From Brachynemurus nebulosus (taxonomy: Eukaryota; Arthropoda; Insecta; Neuroptera; Myrmeleontidae), in assembly GCA_035578155.1 (NCBI GenBank), contig JAPWDM010000005.1, positions 41,926,365-41,990,364 of the forward strand: a stretch of 64,000 nt of DNA, in the 5' to 3' direction. The notes beneath the pieces are model-generated. The model was not told the DNA's origin. It saw nothing but the letters and a program-made list of their open reading frames with translations, and ran no database searches. The position numbers and the translations under genes were made by a program. This document shows, one piece after another, positions 23,560-36,524 of this stretch (position 1 is its first letter; each line of letters begins with the position of its first letter).

Positions 23560-23780
23560 ATGTCATGGTAAGACTTGAGCCCGGGACTATAATAGTTCCC
23601 TAGAAGCCAAAAATCACATTCCCTAAAATTTATATTTAGTGTCTTCAGCCAGACCAGTAAAAAATTTTTACAATGTTTATGAACCATTAATCTATGTAAG
23701 CGGGCTTTCGAGAAAAAGTACTTTAGTATAACCGGAAATTCGCTAGGTAAGACGCCGCGATAGAGGTACTAACTCTTCTA
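23560..23780 (+). repeat. Dispersed repeat, copy A (no TA array)
   Basis: Shares GAGCCCGGGACTATA, a CCCTAGAA block, CTAAAATTTATAT, TTCAGCCAGAC, TTTCGAGAAAAA and GGAAATTCGCTA with copies B (32530-33200) and C (62580-63060). Here the segment from the TA array to the GCCAGAC block is missing, leaving only ATATTTAG. Confidence 0.65.
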
Positions 23781-24129
23781 CAAACCAAGCTAGTTTAGTG
23801 GTTAGCAGTTCTTGGTACATTATGAGTTCGATACCGATCAAAAAAAATATATCATCACTCGACTAATTTTGATGAAAATTTTCAGATATTATATAAGTTG
23901 GTCTCTAATAGATGGTCCTTTATGAATTTTATCTTAATCGGCGCATGCGAAACGCGAAACATACTAAACGCTGGTACTTTACTTACTATTTATCCCATTT
24001 CGTTCGATAAATTTTGAGGTAAGAATAGTTAGGTTCTGATTTAGGCGGTTGACTACAACCTGAATCTATCCGATAAATCATGTAGAAACCGATAGAAAAT
24101 TTTTGAAATACATTCAGCAGCTATTTTTT

Positions 24130-24245
24130 AAATAATAAACAAATACTTTACTTTGCAAAATACCACTTTTATTTTTGAAACTGTGACAATATTGTTTCAA
24201 AAATAAAAGTGGTATTTTGTAAAGTAAAGTATTTGTTTATTATTT
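24130..24245. repeat. Near-perfect 52-bp-arm hairpin
   Basis: The left arm spans 24130-24181 and the right arm 24194-24245. By eye they are complementary at 51 of 52 positions, around a 12-nt loop (TGTGACAATATT). The arm reads AAATAATAAACAAATACTTT and continues to TTTTTGAAAC. Such purity implies a young foldback element or a selected RNA hairpin. No target duplication was resolved. Confidence 0.85.
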
Positions 24246-25795
24246 ACAAATATGGAATACCATAAAGTAACGCTCAAATCTATTAATAGCTATTTTTTAA
24301 TTACACTTACATAATTATTAACGAACACACAAGAGACACTCAAAAATATTACAATCAAACTATTCCAAGTCCAAGGTCAGATAAGAAAAAATTATAAAAA
24401 TTATATATCACTTCCAATTTTTTTATTCAAATAAAAAAAAAGTTTGATAACCTTTGTTCTAGTGCATATAAACATGAACCCCATATTTCAAATTAAAAAT
24501 TTTTTTTTGATTCGTCAATGACCCGAATCAATTTTATTTTTGTATTAGTTATACTTGTTGTCGGCTAGAAACTTGGCACAAATCAAAAAAAAAAAAAAAA
24601 TTATTTTGTCTTCCATTAACAAGGATAAAACAATTTGGATATTTATTCAAGAAAAATTTATAGGAAATAACTGTCCTATATTTTTATGTGAAATTTTCGA
24701 AGTGTCAAATTTTCTCCATTTCTATAATTACCGATTACTAAAAAACTTGAAGCATATCAGTTGATAACTCTAAATTCCATTCAATTCGCTTCCCACCATC
24801 GGTGGGCGTCAAGGAAATCTAAAAGGGGATTTTTTGATCTAAGGTCAACTCGTCCTCTTGTAATGTTCACATAAATGCATTGAGAAAATCATTGGATTCT
24901 CATGACCATCAGTAATAATTTACTAAGAAAAGAAACAAATTATTGTCAACAACAAAAAGCAACAACTAAATATTTGTATGTGTTAAAAAAAAAAAAAAAA
25001 TATCAAATTATCACCTTCCGACATAAAACAATTCAATATAATTTTTCATCGCGCTTCCAGTATTGGAGTTTCGGGATACAAAGGGTTAAATCATAGGAAA
25101 TTAGTCAAGTAGCTTAAGTCTCCCAATTAAAGTAAGAACATCCGAGAAAAAAAATAGGTAATGGAAATATCATAAATTAAAAGATTGGGTCAAGATAATA
25201 ATTTTTCAAAAGTGTGCAACAGTTCAAACAACACAGACAAAAAACCGGATTTAAAAAAAAAATTGGTGATCGTCTGTGTCTGCCTAATGAAATTCACCCA
25301 TAAGTCAATAGTTGACGAAATCCTGATAAAAAACCGAAAAAGAATAAACACCACGCAATCCGTACGTGATGTAGAGTTCAAATGTCTACAAAATTCATAA
25401 AAAACAAAGACATTGCATTTAAGAATTTTTTTATCATTTACATAGCATTAAATAATATTCATTTGACGAAGTACAAATTCCAAAAAAAAAAAAAAAATTA
25501 ACATATCAATGGATGAGTATCTTTTTTTTTTTGTGGAAAAATTGTAAATAAACAGTTAAAGTATTTGAGACGTGAGCGCAATTTTTAATTAACCCTTCAA
25601 ACACTTCAAATATATTTGTTTATTTAACTTTGTCAATGGTCCGTAGTACCACAATTACGCAAATAATACGTACTAGATGATCAAGGATAACTGTTTAAGT
25701 AACAAAAGATTCTCACGAGCCTACGAGTAAATGATGTTACCGATAACCGAAGAAAAAAAATATTTTCGATCAATCAAATATCAAATCTACTATAA

Positions 25796-25952
25796 AGCAG
25801 GCTCTATACATTCTGGCCGAAGTAGGAGGAGGTTCCTCACCGAAGTTCCTCGCTGAAGTTGGCTGGGGCCTGAATAGCGTTATAACACCAATCACGAAGA
25901 ACAACGAAGTAATCTTCTACTCGGTCAACTTCACGCGAATGTAGAGCCCGCT
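25796..25952. mobile_element. 157-bp MITE, PIF/Harbinger-like (TAA TSD)
   Basis: The ends are AGCAGGCTCTATACATTC and, inverted, AGCGGGCTCTACATTCGCG. The target duplication TAA is at 25793-25795 and 25953-25955. The terminal AGCGGG(C/T)TCTACA is shared with the right end of the 445-bp MITEs, so the two may be mobilised by related transposases. The interior contains GAAGTTCCTC-type repeats. Confidence 0.85.
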
Positions 25953-26718
25953 TAAAAGTGTGCTCCTTGATCGATATTAACTCATAAAACAATTATGAAA
26001 GTGACTAATGGTTTAATCGTGGGTTTCAGCAGGCCCGAAGAGGGGAAGTTACAGTCACGTCTAAAACTTGAGATCCGAGGCACACCAAAAGAAAAATAGA
26101 CTAAGGGTTATTGCTGGAAAAAAATATTAGCTTTTCAGTTTGTCATAACTTGTTCAAAAATATTGATGGGGCTTGCCTCAGCTCTCTACGCTCCTGAGTT
26201 TCATCAACTTGCGGTTTCTACTACTTGCGTATTCCGATTGCGATTTCCCACTTGCGGTTTCTACTACTATGATATCACACAGCGTGGAATAGACAAAATA
26301 CAAAAGGTCAAAAACAAATTTTAATTGTCTATGGCTGCGAGCGTTAGTTTGTGAAAAAAATCATTTTAAACAAAATTAAAAACGATCTTACTTTACAAAA
26401 AATTCACTTTATTTTTTTAAAAATGTGTGAGTGCACTTTCGACTCATACAATCATTTTCTAACATTAATAATCCTATAATTAAATTTCAAAACTTATCCC
26501 CGCGGGTCAAATATGCCAGTAATCTTGCCAGATCAGTCTCAGGTAGTAAAAACCCTTACTATTCGCAAATCTCCGCGAACATTATGTGTCCGCAAATCTT
26601 CGGTATTCCCAACGGACGCCTAGTACAAATGGTAAAAACATTTGCATTTTAACATTAATATAATTAATGTACTATAGTAATTAGAGCACTTGTCAAAAGT
26701 TTTACAGTATCTTTCATA

Positions 26719-27304
26719 CACACACCGGCATAATTAGCGGAACATGAAAAAAAAAAATATAAAAATCTATTTATTAAACAAAGTTGGCGGTTTTTTTTTC
26801 ATTTTTACTTAAAATAATATTGAAGTAAGGAATCAATTGACTTTCCATAGAACTGTTTTTATTTATTATTGATGGAAATCTTTTTAAGAGGTCTGTCACT
26901 TTCGAATTCAAATGCCGCTTTTTCTCAATATGGTCGAGCTTCAAACTGCCGTAATTGACGAATGGCAAAGACTGTCCCAGGAGACTATAGATATCATCAT
27001 TCTGAGTATAGAAAGACGAATGGAAGCTTTGACAAGAGCACGGGAGGAACCAGGCGGGATTAAAACGCTGTGTTTAATTTTCTATTTGTTAGCTAATCTT
27101 TAACTTAAATTATTCTTAGACGACATAAGATTCCGAAAATTTGCCATTTTATATGGGTTACTTGTTTTTGCTACCGAAAATAAAAATCGACTTGTGAACA
27201 TGTAATTTTAAGTGAATAATAAAATAAGATTAATATTTTCTTGAGATTAAATAGTTTGTTTGTTTTCTACAGATATTTTGTATGTTCCGCTAATTATGCC
27301 GGTG
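26719..27304. mobile_element. Tc1/mariner deletion derivative, 586 bp
   Basis: The left end is CACACACCGGCATAATTAGC. The right end, inverted, is CACCGGCATAATTAGCGGAA. TA flanks both sides (26717-26718, 27305-27306). It contains the tail of a transposase ORF. The TA duplication plus transposase tail identify a Tc1/mariner element reduced by internal deletion. Confidence 0.85.
26927..27060 (+). pseudogene. Tc1-like transposase C-terminal fragment
   Basis: The frame reads VELQTAVIDEWQRLSQETID, then ERRMEALTRAREEPGG. This matches the Tc1-family C-terminus (helix with 'EW..l.qetI..li.SM.rR..A...arG'). The upstream catalytic DDE domain is absent and the end is frayed where the family has a 'GG.T.Y' terminus. 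It cannot encode an active enzyme. The upstream ATG at 26912 is incidental. Confidence 0.75.
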
Positions 27305-27589
27305 TATTTCACTGAAAAACATGAGTTGGTAAAGTTAAGAATTTGTTGACATTTTAACTTATTACTGTTTTGTTTTTGTTTGTTTGTTTTTTTTTTTTTT
27401 TTTTTTTTTTGACTAGTAATTTTCTGGAAAATTTATTTATGAATCAAATCAAAGACTTTTATCAGTTAGTTTCATTAAACCAGTTCCTTTTATTCAAATT
27501 TGAATCGAAAATTACGGTAAAGTTACTACATGTGTCTACCTCTACAGTACATAATAAATTTACCTATATGATTAAAATAAAAATATTAA

Positions 27590-27870
27590 CCTTTAACCGG
27601 TAAGGTGATGTCTGTGAGTCGTATACAAATATATTCTTTCAGTTCTCTTCCTCCCTGCTTGTTTTTGTTTACTGAACGTTTGTGTATTCTTTTATGGTTT
27701 AGGGCAAATTTTACCCTGCTGGCGTAAGGGGAGTATTTGATACATGCATATACATGTGGTCTCCAGTTTTGGCTATCTATGTTACCAGCCCGCGGTATGT
27801 TAATTTGTTGATGTCTCTCAGACATCACTTTACCGTGAGTATTATAAAAATTCACTTTACCGGTTAAGGG
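27590..27870. mobile_element. piggyBac-like MITE with TTAA TSD, 281 bp
   Basis: The ends are CCTTTAACCGGTAAGGTGAT and, inverted, CCCTTAACCGGTAAAGTGAA. TTAA flanks each end exactly (27586-27589, 27871-27874). TTAA duplication with CCY-starting termini is typical of piggyBac. Inner copies of GTAAAGTGATGT and the GGTAAGGTGATGTCTGTGAG block indicate subterminal repeats. No transposase ORF; a minus-strand frame across it is incidental. Confidence 0.88.
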
Positions 27871-28146
27871 TTAAGTAATTCTTACTTTATGTGCATATAA
27901 CATCCAAAAAAACTAGACCCAAAATTTATTAATTAAAACACATAATAACAAACTCTGAGCACAAACTACAATTTATTAAAAATTCACTCCAATTAATTTA
28001 ATCAGAAATACACTTCAATATTTATGTAAATGCAATTAAACACCGTGAAAGTAAACGAACTAAGTACCAACTATTTCTAACCATACATGATCAAACAGTA
28101 CCATATGAAAAAATTTTTCTACGTAAGTATTCAAAGATGAAATTAT

Positions 28147-28198
28147 GTAATACGCGGTCCGGTGCGGCGCGGCGAAACCGGTTTTAACAGAGGACGCA
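28147..28198. other. Isolated CpG-rich patch in giant intron
   Basis: About nine CpGs fall in roughly 35 bp (core GCGGTCCGGTGCGGCGCGGC), in a region otherwise near 25% GC. It could mark an internal promoter or alternative leader exon of Acsl, or be a transposon scrap. A donor-like TTGCAG|GTATTT lies at about 28345 on the minus strand, but nothing ties the two together. Confidence 0.35.
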
Positions 28199-30969
28199 AT
28201 CATTTGATTTGCAACATACGTATACGATTAAACACAAAATATAAATATACAATATTTAACAAGTTCTCCCACCTTATTAGCGGAATGCAACACAAATAAA
28301 ACAATTTTAAAAATACATAATTAAATCATAACATGAATAAATACCTGCAATAAGAAAATCTCAATCTCCAATAAAACGATATTATACACACTAACAAAAC
28401 TTGAAAAAAATTACAAATTTTGAGAGAACACTCCAACTAAAAGGCGATCAATTAACTAAATATTACACCTATTATATTGTCATATTTAAATTGAATAATG
28501 TTGTCGATAAGGAATATGTTTAATACACTTTGAATTCAAGTGAATTAATTAAAATATTGGATGGTGGGGCAAAAAAAAAAAATGAGATTACAAATTGGAA
28601 AAAATTATGTATTTTAGAAAAGATCACGATTTGGACTTCGTCGTTGGTACATTTGCACTAATTACTGAAAAAGTACAAAAATGAAACAATTCATTTATCG
28701 ATAAAATTGTAATGATTTTTTTCGTGACGTACAATTTCTTTATAATCGGTTATTTTTATTATTAATCTTAATTTTGGTTTTAATTTGAAAACAATATTAA
28801 TTAAAAGAGTGTTCTTGAATTTTACTGAGTAATGTAAATGAGTTTTTTAATCTATACTTATACATTTGCGTAAATGTACACATTATTTCCTGTATGATAT
28901 TTCATGAGTAAAAAAAAAATACTATCGACTTCAAGATCAGATCCCGTCGCTTTTGTTTTTGGAATACTAGAAAATTGATCGTCTGGACCTTCAGGACCGC
29001 AAGTAACTTCCAGTCTCCAACTCACCCGGTTTGTTTATTTATGTATTTCTTAGGCAAAATTTAACAGGAAAATAAATCTAATTACGTGATATATTACTAT
29101 AGTCCAGCCATATGCACCGTATGGCTCGTGATCCAGATCCAGCCCCCGTACGAATTAAGCAAAAGGCAAAGTTTTTTTTTAACAGAAAAATGATTTTATG
29201 ACATTTATTCTACGAAAGTAATGACGGTGTATATCCATCACCATTACCTTTTATAAGCCGTATTTTGTCAGTCCAATCTTGAACTACATTATCAAGTAAC
29301 TGGTGCCTTATTTCGGCAATAACACTAGTACATAGTCAATTGTTGCTGGTTTAGCAGCACAGAGTAGGAAAGGGGGACTTTACATATACCCAAAGAAAAT
29401 AATCAATTGGCGTAAAATCAGAAATTGTGAAGACAAATTCAACCGACTATTTTTTAAAACAAACTTTTTTCATTTTTTTTTTTATCAATTTTGATACATT
29501 TTTACACAATTCCACAATTTCCACAATTTGCTGTAGCGATCTTAGTCGTATCACGAAAATTTATCAATCTTACTGAATACAAATATTAAAAAAAAAAAAA
29601 ACTTTTATTCTTTTAAACTATCTTTTTTTATTCACGGATATTCCTATCATTGTTGAAAAAACAGTTTATATTTTTATAGAAAAAAATATTTCATCCAAAT
29701 AAGTATTGCAGGTTATTCTTATATTTTTTATCAAATTGTTAGAAAAAACACAACCCGTTACTTGACAAAGTAGCAAATTTCAGCAAAATTAGTAACCCAC
29801 TTTGTCAATTACTCCCACTATTTCTACAATAAATAATAAACAATAACCAATATCACGAAAACAAAATAAAAGCAGTATAAATTCTTCAAACAAATAAGAT
29901 TTTTATCAACCGATAACTTCTTAATATGGCCGTTCGTCGTTATATGCAATATCAAATTCAGTTTATCACAATGCAATGTTAAATTTTCAAAGTACAATAG
30001 GCACCTAATCCTACATTATCTAATGTCATTGCTATTGTTAAGTAGTAGAAACTAAACACATGTGCATCTCAGCACCTGTCAATTATTTACAAAATAATGC
30101 ACTTGAATGTTATTTTTCTATTTTTTTTTTTTTATAATAACGATCTCAATAAAATGTGATAACTTCTGATAAAATGAAACTTTAATAAAAAAAAAAAATA
30201 CAATCGATAAGCAAAAATGATAAATATAATGAGGGGGTGGGAAAAGAGGGAAATTTTATCGATGTTTGACATAAACGTACACTTATTTAATTTAAATAAC
30301 AAGAGAAAATATATAGTATCAAGAAGTGTTGCACATAGCCTCCTCGTATTTGTATCAACTAGTAAAATTCCCGGAACTACCCTTAAAATTTATCCGACGA
30401 AAATATCATCATTGTATGTGTGCCGGTTTCAGTTAAATTCATAGGAGGCCATCTAAAGAGAAACAAGCATAAGCCCTGTAAATAACAACAAAATCTCGAT
30501 CAAACAGTTTCGGAATTATTCATCTTGGAACGTTTTACTGACAGACAGACAGGTCGATTGCAATGAAATTTATAAGGAACCATCTAGGAACCAAACCGTA
30601 TAATTCCTTAAAATTTCCTGATAAAAGTGAATACAATGCTTCCGTAATCCTATAGTAGATTTGGAGTAAAAAAAAAAAAAGATTTTAATATAAATTCTAA
30701 AAAAATTAGAAAAAAATAGCCTTCAGAATTTTGATGGATGAGATGTCAAATCATTTCTAAAATTAGAAGTGCTTTATTACTCAATCTCACAAATCCCTCC
30801 CAGTCCCGTATGTAGGACTGTCGAGGAAAAATATCCGTTGTCCCACCACTGACTATTATGAGATAAACAAAAGTCGTTTGGAAATCCCTCATCTGGACCG
30901 ATCATCATTGTTGTTTATTTATTTACCTGTGGGCAGTAGTAGGGGAAAAAACCTCGACAAAATAGGACC

Positions 30970-31271
30970 TTTTTTGGAAAATAAGATTTCAAAAATAATA
31001 ATAATAATAATAATAAATCTTTGAACGTCCATGCCCCGTTTAGAGCGGGTTATCGAACATCCATTGGACCTGCCCTCGAATCTCCCACTGCTTATGTCTT
31101 GCAGCGAGGTTCTGGGATTTATTAGGTAGGGAAGACCGGGAAGGGGATGCTGTATGACGGACATTACGTACCTGACTTTGAAGTACCTGACCTGGTACGC
31201 TGCACGGACACTTTTTCCTCCGCCTGGGGGTTTTTGAAATGCAGTCGCGTCTTTTACATTAAACTTTTCAC

Positions 31272-31317
<46 letters not shown>
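30970..31317 (+). repeat. Dispersed element with (AAT)n tail, possibly LINE 3' end
   Basis: A GC-richer body (CTTTGAACGTCCATGCCCCG … CGCCTGGGGG … CAGTCGCGTCTTTTACATT) ends in an (AAT)n run at about 31265-31317, with another (AAT)n run at about 30990-31015 just before the body. A non-LTR element or SINE with a simple-repeat tail fits. No reverse transcriptase sequence is left. Nearby 30780-30960 holds further unclassified GC-richer scraps. Confidence 0.45.
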
Positions 31318-31318
<1 letters not shown>

Positions 31319-32529
31319 TGTGGAAGTTAAAATTATGTATTGTATCAGAGGTTTTGTATCTGTTAAGTATATAAACAGAATATGTTGAAATAAAATACAG
31401 TATCCAGATAAATTTCGTATAACACAATACTTTGAGTAAATGAATTAGATATAACACGATTTCATGAACTTTCATAAATAATACATTTTCTAAACACTGT
31501 TTTCATATTACGTATGCAGGAATTGGAGTAGAATTAATATGAACTTGCTCCTTATAAAAATAAATTTCTCCATTTTTTAAAACTACCACAAAAAACTAAT
31601 CCAATTATTATAATACCTACAATACGTAAATTTGAAATTCCTACAACATTTTACACGAGACAGAATTTAAATCAAGGTCCGGTTAAAAAGTACACTAATT
31701 TTTCTATTACGCATTTTACTGGTTCAGATAAAAAACAAAAAAATTTAGTCATCACAAGAATGTGAATATTATATGAATTTAGGCTAGATAGTAGACAAAA
31801 TTGACGTAAAATTTACAAAAGATTAAAATTATACAGAAATAAAGTTCAAAATTAAAATTGCACTATCACCTGACTTGATATAATTTTTATCTATTTAATA
31901 AAAATTTAAAAAAAATACTTAAGTACACACATGTACAATGACCGACAAAAAAATGGGACATATCGATGAAGAAATCTAAATTTTTGTGAAAATAAGCAAA
32001 TTAAAATTGGCATTGATAAAATATTTCAATTTTAAGTCCATAAACTAGGTTCCTTGATTGGAGCGGAGGGGTTAGGTAGAAGCTACGCTAGGCTACTTGA
32101 TGAGGAGGAGCTGGAAGAGAAAGAATTGAACTACCTAATTCTTCATTTTATTTGGTAGAATCACAAAAAAAAAATGAATGTGAAATTTCAGGAATAATCA
32201 TTAATTACGACCTGCTTATGACATTTTGAAAATTCACGAAACTACTTCAAATGGCTTATGTTAACACTTGGTAAGACAGTTTTCAAAGAGACGTGTTTTA
32301 TGGGAAATACTTTGCTAAACTTTCTTTCCAAATCTTCTGGACTATAGGAAAAAAAAACTACGTTCCATCGACAGTGAACGGGTGAGGAGTTAAGGTAAAA
32401 ACCAACTCTAATCTACATGGAAGCGGAGGGGTTTAAAATAGGTTAAAATAGAACTACCAAATTTATAGACGCTCCCTTACTGGAAGAGTTTGAAAAAAAC
32501 GAACATAAATCACTTTTCCTTTGTTTTTT

Positions 32530-33200
<671 letters not shown>

Positions 33201-33557
33201 ATTATTTTATACTGTGTGTAAATTTCTAAATTAATATCATATATTATCAGCTAATTAAACAGAATAATTATTTTAATACCTTTTGATATTTGACCAGAAT
33301 GACTGATTAAGTAGTGAACCTTTGGATTCAATTCAATTTTTACAAATGTACTCAAGTATTGTTTACAATAAAACAACATTACCTAAATAATTATTTAATA
33401 AAATAAAAACATTTTTCGCTGCCTATAAATAACATAAAAAATAATATTTTTGATAAGGCGTATGTAAATTTTCGTATATTATGTACTTTGACTTTTTCCA
33501 AAATTACCTTACACTGCTATTTCGTCTTTAATTTGTAAAAAAATTACTATAAACTTT

Positions 33558-33840
33558 GATAATAATAATAATAATAATGATAATGTGATTTAACGTCCGT
33601 TTTTAAGACTTTCCGTCTATACCAGACGCCACCCACACCATTATTTATGTGAGTGGAGAACAAGGAAAGTGGAAGGTGGGCACTAGGATCTGGAAGGTGT
33701 ACGTCTGTACCGGATTTTTTTTAAAGGAATTGTGCCGATATTCATTTGGAATTGTGAAGGGAAACTACAGAAAACTTTCACGAGCATAGCCGGCCACGGG
33801 ATTTGAACGCCCGACCTACCAGTCGGCAAGTGAGTTCTAT
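33558..33840 (-). repeat. SINE copy 2 with tRNA-like head
   Basis: In minus sense the head contains a polymerase III B-box-like GTTCAAATCCC (plus strand 33798-33808) within a tRNA-like CACTTGCCGACTGGTAGGTC context. The conserved body follows (GCATAGCCGGCCA complement, GACGCCACCCAC complement), ending in an (ATT)n tail (plus 33559-33580). This is the layout of a tRNA-derived SINE. The A box is not clear. It is the fullest of three copies. Confidence 0.7.
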
Positions 33841-34871
33841 ACTTATAGCATACAGGTACGTGGGAAAAAATTTTTGGTTCATATAGGCCGAAAGTGGTAG
33901 GAATTATGGGAGTTGTGGTGTGACGGAAGACGGAATAAACAGATTTGACGATATTATAAGGATTCTGACACTTTTTCTTCAGAACCCTAAAAAATACAAA
34001 TGGAACACCACATGAAATTTACAAATTTAAAATTTTAATACATATTATAATGAATGAAATTGCTACATCTATAAAGAACCAAATTTAAATGAACATAAAT
34101 ATTTAAGAGTTATATTTAATCGTAACACCTAAAGACGTTCGAGCGCGTCCACAAAACACTACAGAATAATGTTATGTAGCTACCACAAAACACTATACCT
34201 GTATGTTATGCATACAGAGCTTGTACTTGTTCATGTATCATATCGTGTCGTGTATATGGGTGATTGTTGTACGTACCACCTATGTACTGATCTATGACAT
34301 CAATGCATACACAGTTGTTGATTGAAATTTAGTAGTTTGATTTGACCTTGTATGTATATTATGTACGTTTACACATCAAAATCTACCCGAATATTAATTT
34401 CAATAATTAATATTTCATTTTAATGTTCGTCAACACGAATTTTTTTGTGCAATTATATAAATTGCACATTTCAAAGAATATTTTTAAACATTTTTTATTA
34501 TGGTATCTACTCTTATAATATACTTACTATAATTTTTAAAATGAAAAAATGCTGTTTAGAATATTTTTTCCTAATAGCTCTGTGTTAAAAATTTGATTTT
34601 TAATCGTCAATTACTTTAAGAAATGATCTATGAAGGCCTTAAAATCTTTGGGGGGAGATAACTATATGTAATTGAACTTGTCAATTCTCTAAAATTAAAA
34701 TTTTTATCTACTATTAGGTTTGACGCACGAACGTCCTTAAGAAACTATTAATTAACAGGAGCTTTGATAGTTAGGTAAAATACGCAAACGATTTTTGCGA
34801 ATGTATGAGGTAAAGGGACGTACATATACTACACCACATGCACGTTCCGCATATGGATCATATACAGTATA

Positions 34872-36524
34872 GGGTCTGTCCATACCAAAAGGTCCATAAC
34901 ATAAAAAAATAAAAAATATGATAAAATTATAATATTACTGGTATTGTGTTGTGTATTAGATGTAGGAAGTGGGCATCACTGTGTTTTTGCAGGGAACTTG
35001 TGTTTTGCTTGTTTTTCTGCCAGTTGTTTGGAGGCAATGTTGATTGTTAATGGTGTGTTGATTTTTTTGTATCCTTTTTAAGAATAATGTTACAGTTATA
35101 GTTGAAAGTTGAGACGTTTTGATACAAGAACAACAATCTACAGTATCTAAGGTAACTGTAACCCTAAAGCTTTTACTTCAAACTAATTTCATATAATTAT
35201 GAAATGGATGAAAGATTAGCAACCCAGTAACTGTAACGTGAGTTACCAAAACATTAATTTGTTTCTGTAACTTTTAGAAAATTGGACTCAGACATATGAT
35301 TTTTTGTATTCTCTTCACAAATAACTCATTGATTGCAGAACTAATTTTTTTATATTTTTACAAAAAACAAAAATGTAAATTTAACGTACCTAAAAAATGT
35401 AACGTGAGTTACCAGAATGGTAACTCACGTTACGGAGTTTCTTAAAGAGGAGTTGTTTCTTTAGTTGTTTCTTTATTCGAGAAATGATGTGTGCCAGAGT
35501 AATAAGGATGCCATCCCTGAAGTAAAAGTTATGTGTTTGAAGTGTGTTTCTGGGCAAAATAACAAACTTTTCAAAATAGATGAAAATGACGTTACTTTTG
35601 TTAGTGTTAACAGGTTTTAAATGTACTTCCTTACCCAGAAATTGAAATGAAAGGTGGTAGGATGTACTACAAGTTCAAAAAACCAGTTGATATTAAACAG
35701 AAGTAAAAAAACAGTAAGGGTTTCCCATAATGAATTTAGAAATGTTTTAACTAGTATTATAAGACAGCCTACTATAAATTGTAGGATTAAAATAAATAGG
35801 CTACTTTTTCACCTCCTGTTTAAAACTTCTATTGTTTAAGACTAGTATTTTATAGTTTATAGCAGGTATTATAAAATTGTTCTGTTATTCTGATATTTAG
35901 TAATAATAAAACTTTCCTAGTATTTCATACGTGTCGCTTAATTTGTTTGTCTAAACACTTCTTTTCTAAAATACTTCTATATAAAAAAAGGGCTTCAACA
36001 TTGTAAAATATTCTTTTAAAAACTGTATACATTGATTTGAGTAATGTATACAAATAATAATTATTTTATATAACTGTTTTCAGACTATTTTCCAATGAAG
36101 ACAAAATGTAACGTGAGTTACCGTAACGTGAGTTACCGACATTGATATGGAATTTTAATAATAAAGTTTTCTACAGGCATAGAAAAATTTTGACAAACTT
36201 ATCATCTTCTATATAACACACACAGGTTGAATATAAAAAAAAAATTATTCTTGTAACTTTGAATCGGGAGCAGAAAAAAGCAATTGACTCCAAAGTAAAT
36301 TTTGTACTGTCCCTTTTTTGTAACGTGAGTTACCAAAATGTTTAAATTATTATTTCAGTTGTGGACAATTCAAAAGCTTTAAAAAAAAATGATGGTAAAA
36401 GCAGATCATCATGTTAATACTAGGAAAAATTCCGATTAAAAAATGTTTTAACTTAGTGTTGTTATAATACAAAAACTCTTAAATTTTGATTCACTTGGTA
36501 ACGTGAGTTACCGTGGACATACCC
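34872..36524. mobile_element. 1.65-kb element with seven GTAACGTGAGTTAC motifs
   Basis: The ends are GGGTCTGTCCATACC and, inverted, GGGTATGTCCACGG, each bordered by TA (TATAGGG / CCCTATA). The 14-bp near-palindrome GTAACGTGAGTTAC occurs exactly at 35233-35246, 35399-35412, 36108-36121, 36123-36136, 36320-36333 and 36498-36511, and inverted at 35420-35433. Several copies are followed by CC or preceded by TGT. The last abuts the right terminus. An ORF remnant lies at 35513-35707. Clustered exact motifs in a transposon usually are transposase-binding sites, but I do not recognise the family. Confidence 0.7.
35513..35707 (+). pseudogene. Decayed ORF inside the motif-bearing element
   Basis: One frame reads IPEVKVMCLKCVSGQNNKLF and continues to a stop after VSVNRF. 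A second frame 14 nt on reads PEIEMKGGRMYYKFKKPVDI and ends QK-stop. Joined in thought, they resemble the C-terminal 'yW..p..D..w....dIl..i..P....Rg..y.f' domain seen in many insect transposon-encoded proteins, but this comes from memory of a pattern. Too short and broken to be functional. Confidence 0.3.

Noticed and set aside
26774..26968. Minus-strand 64-codon ORF in the Tc1 element
   Set aside because: Lies opposite and beside the transposase remnant and resembles nothing I know. Treated as chance.
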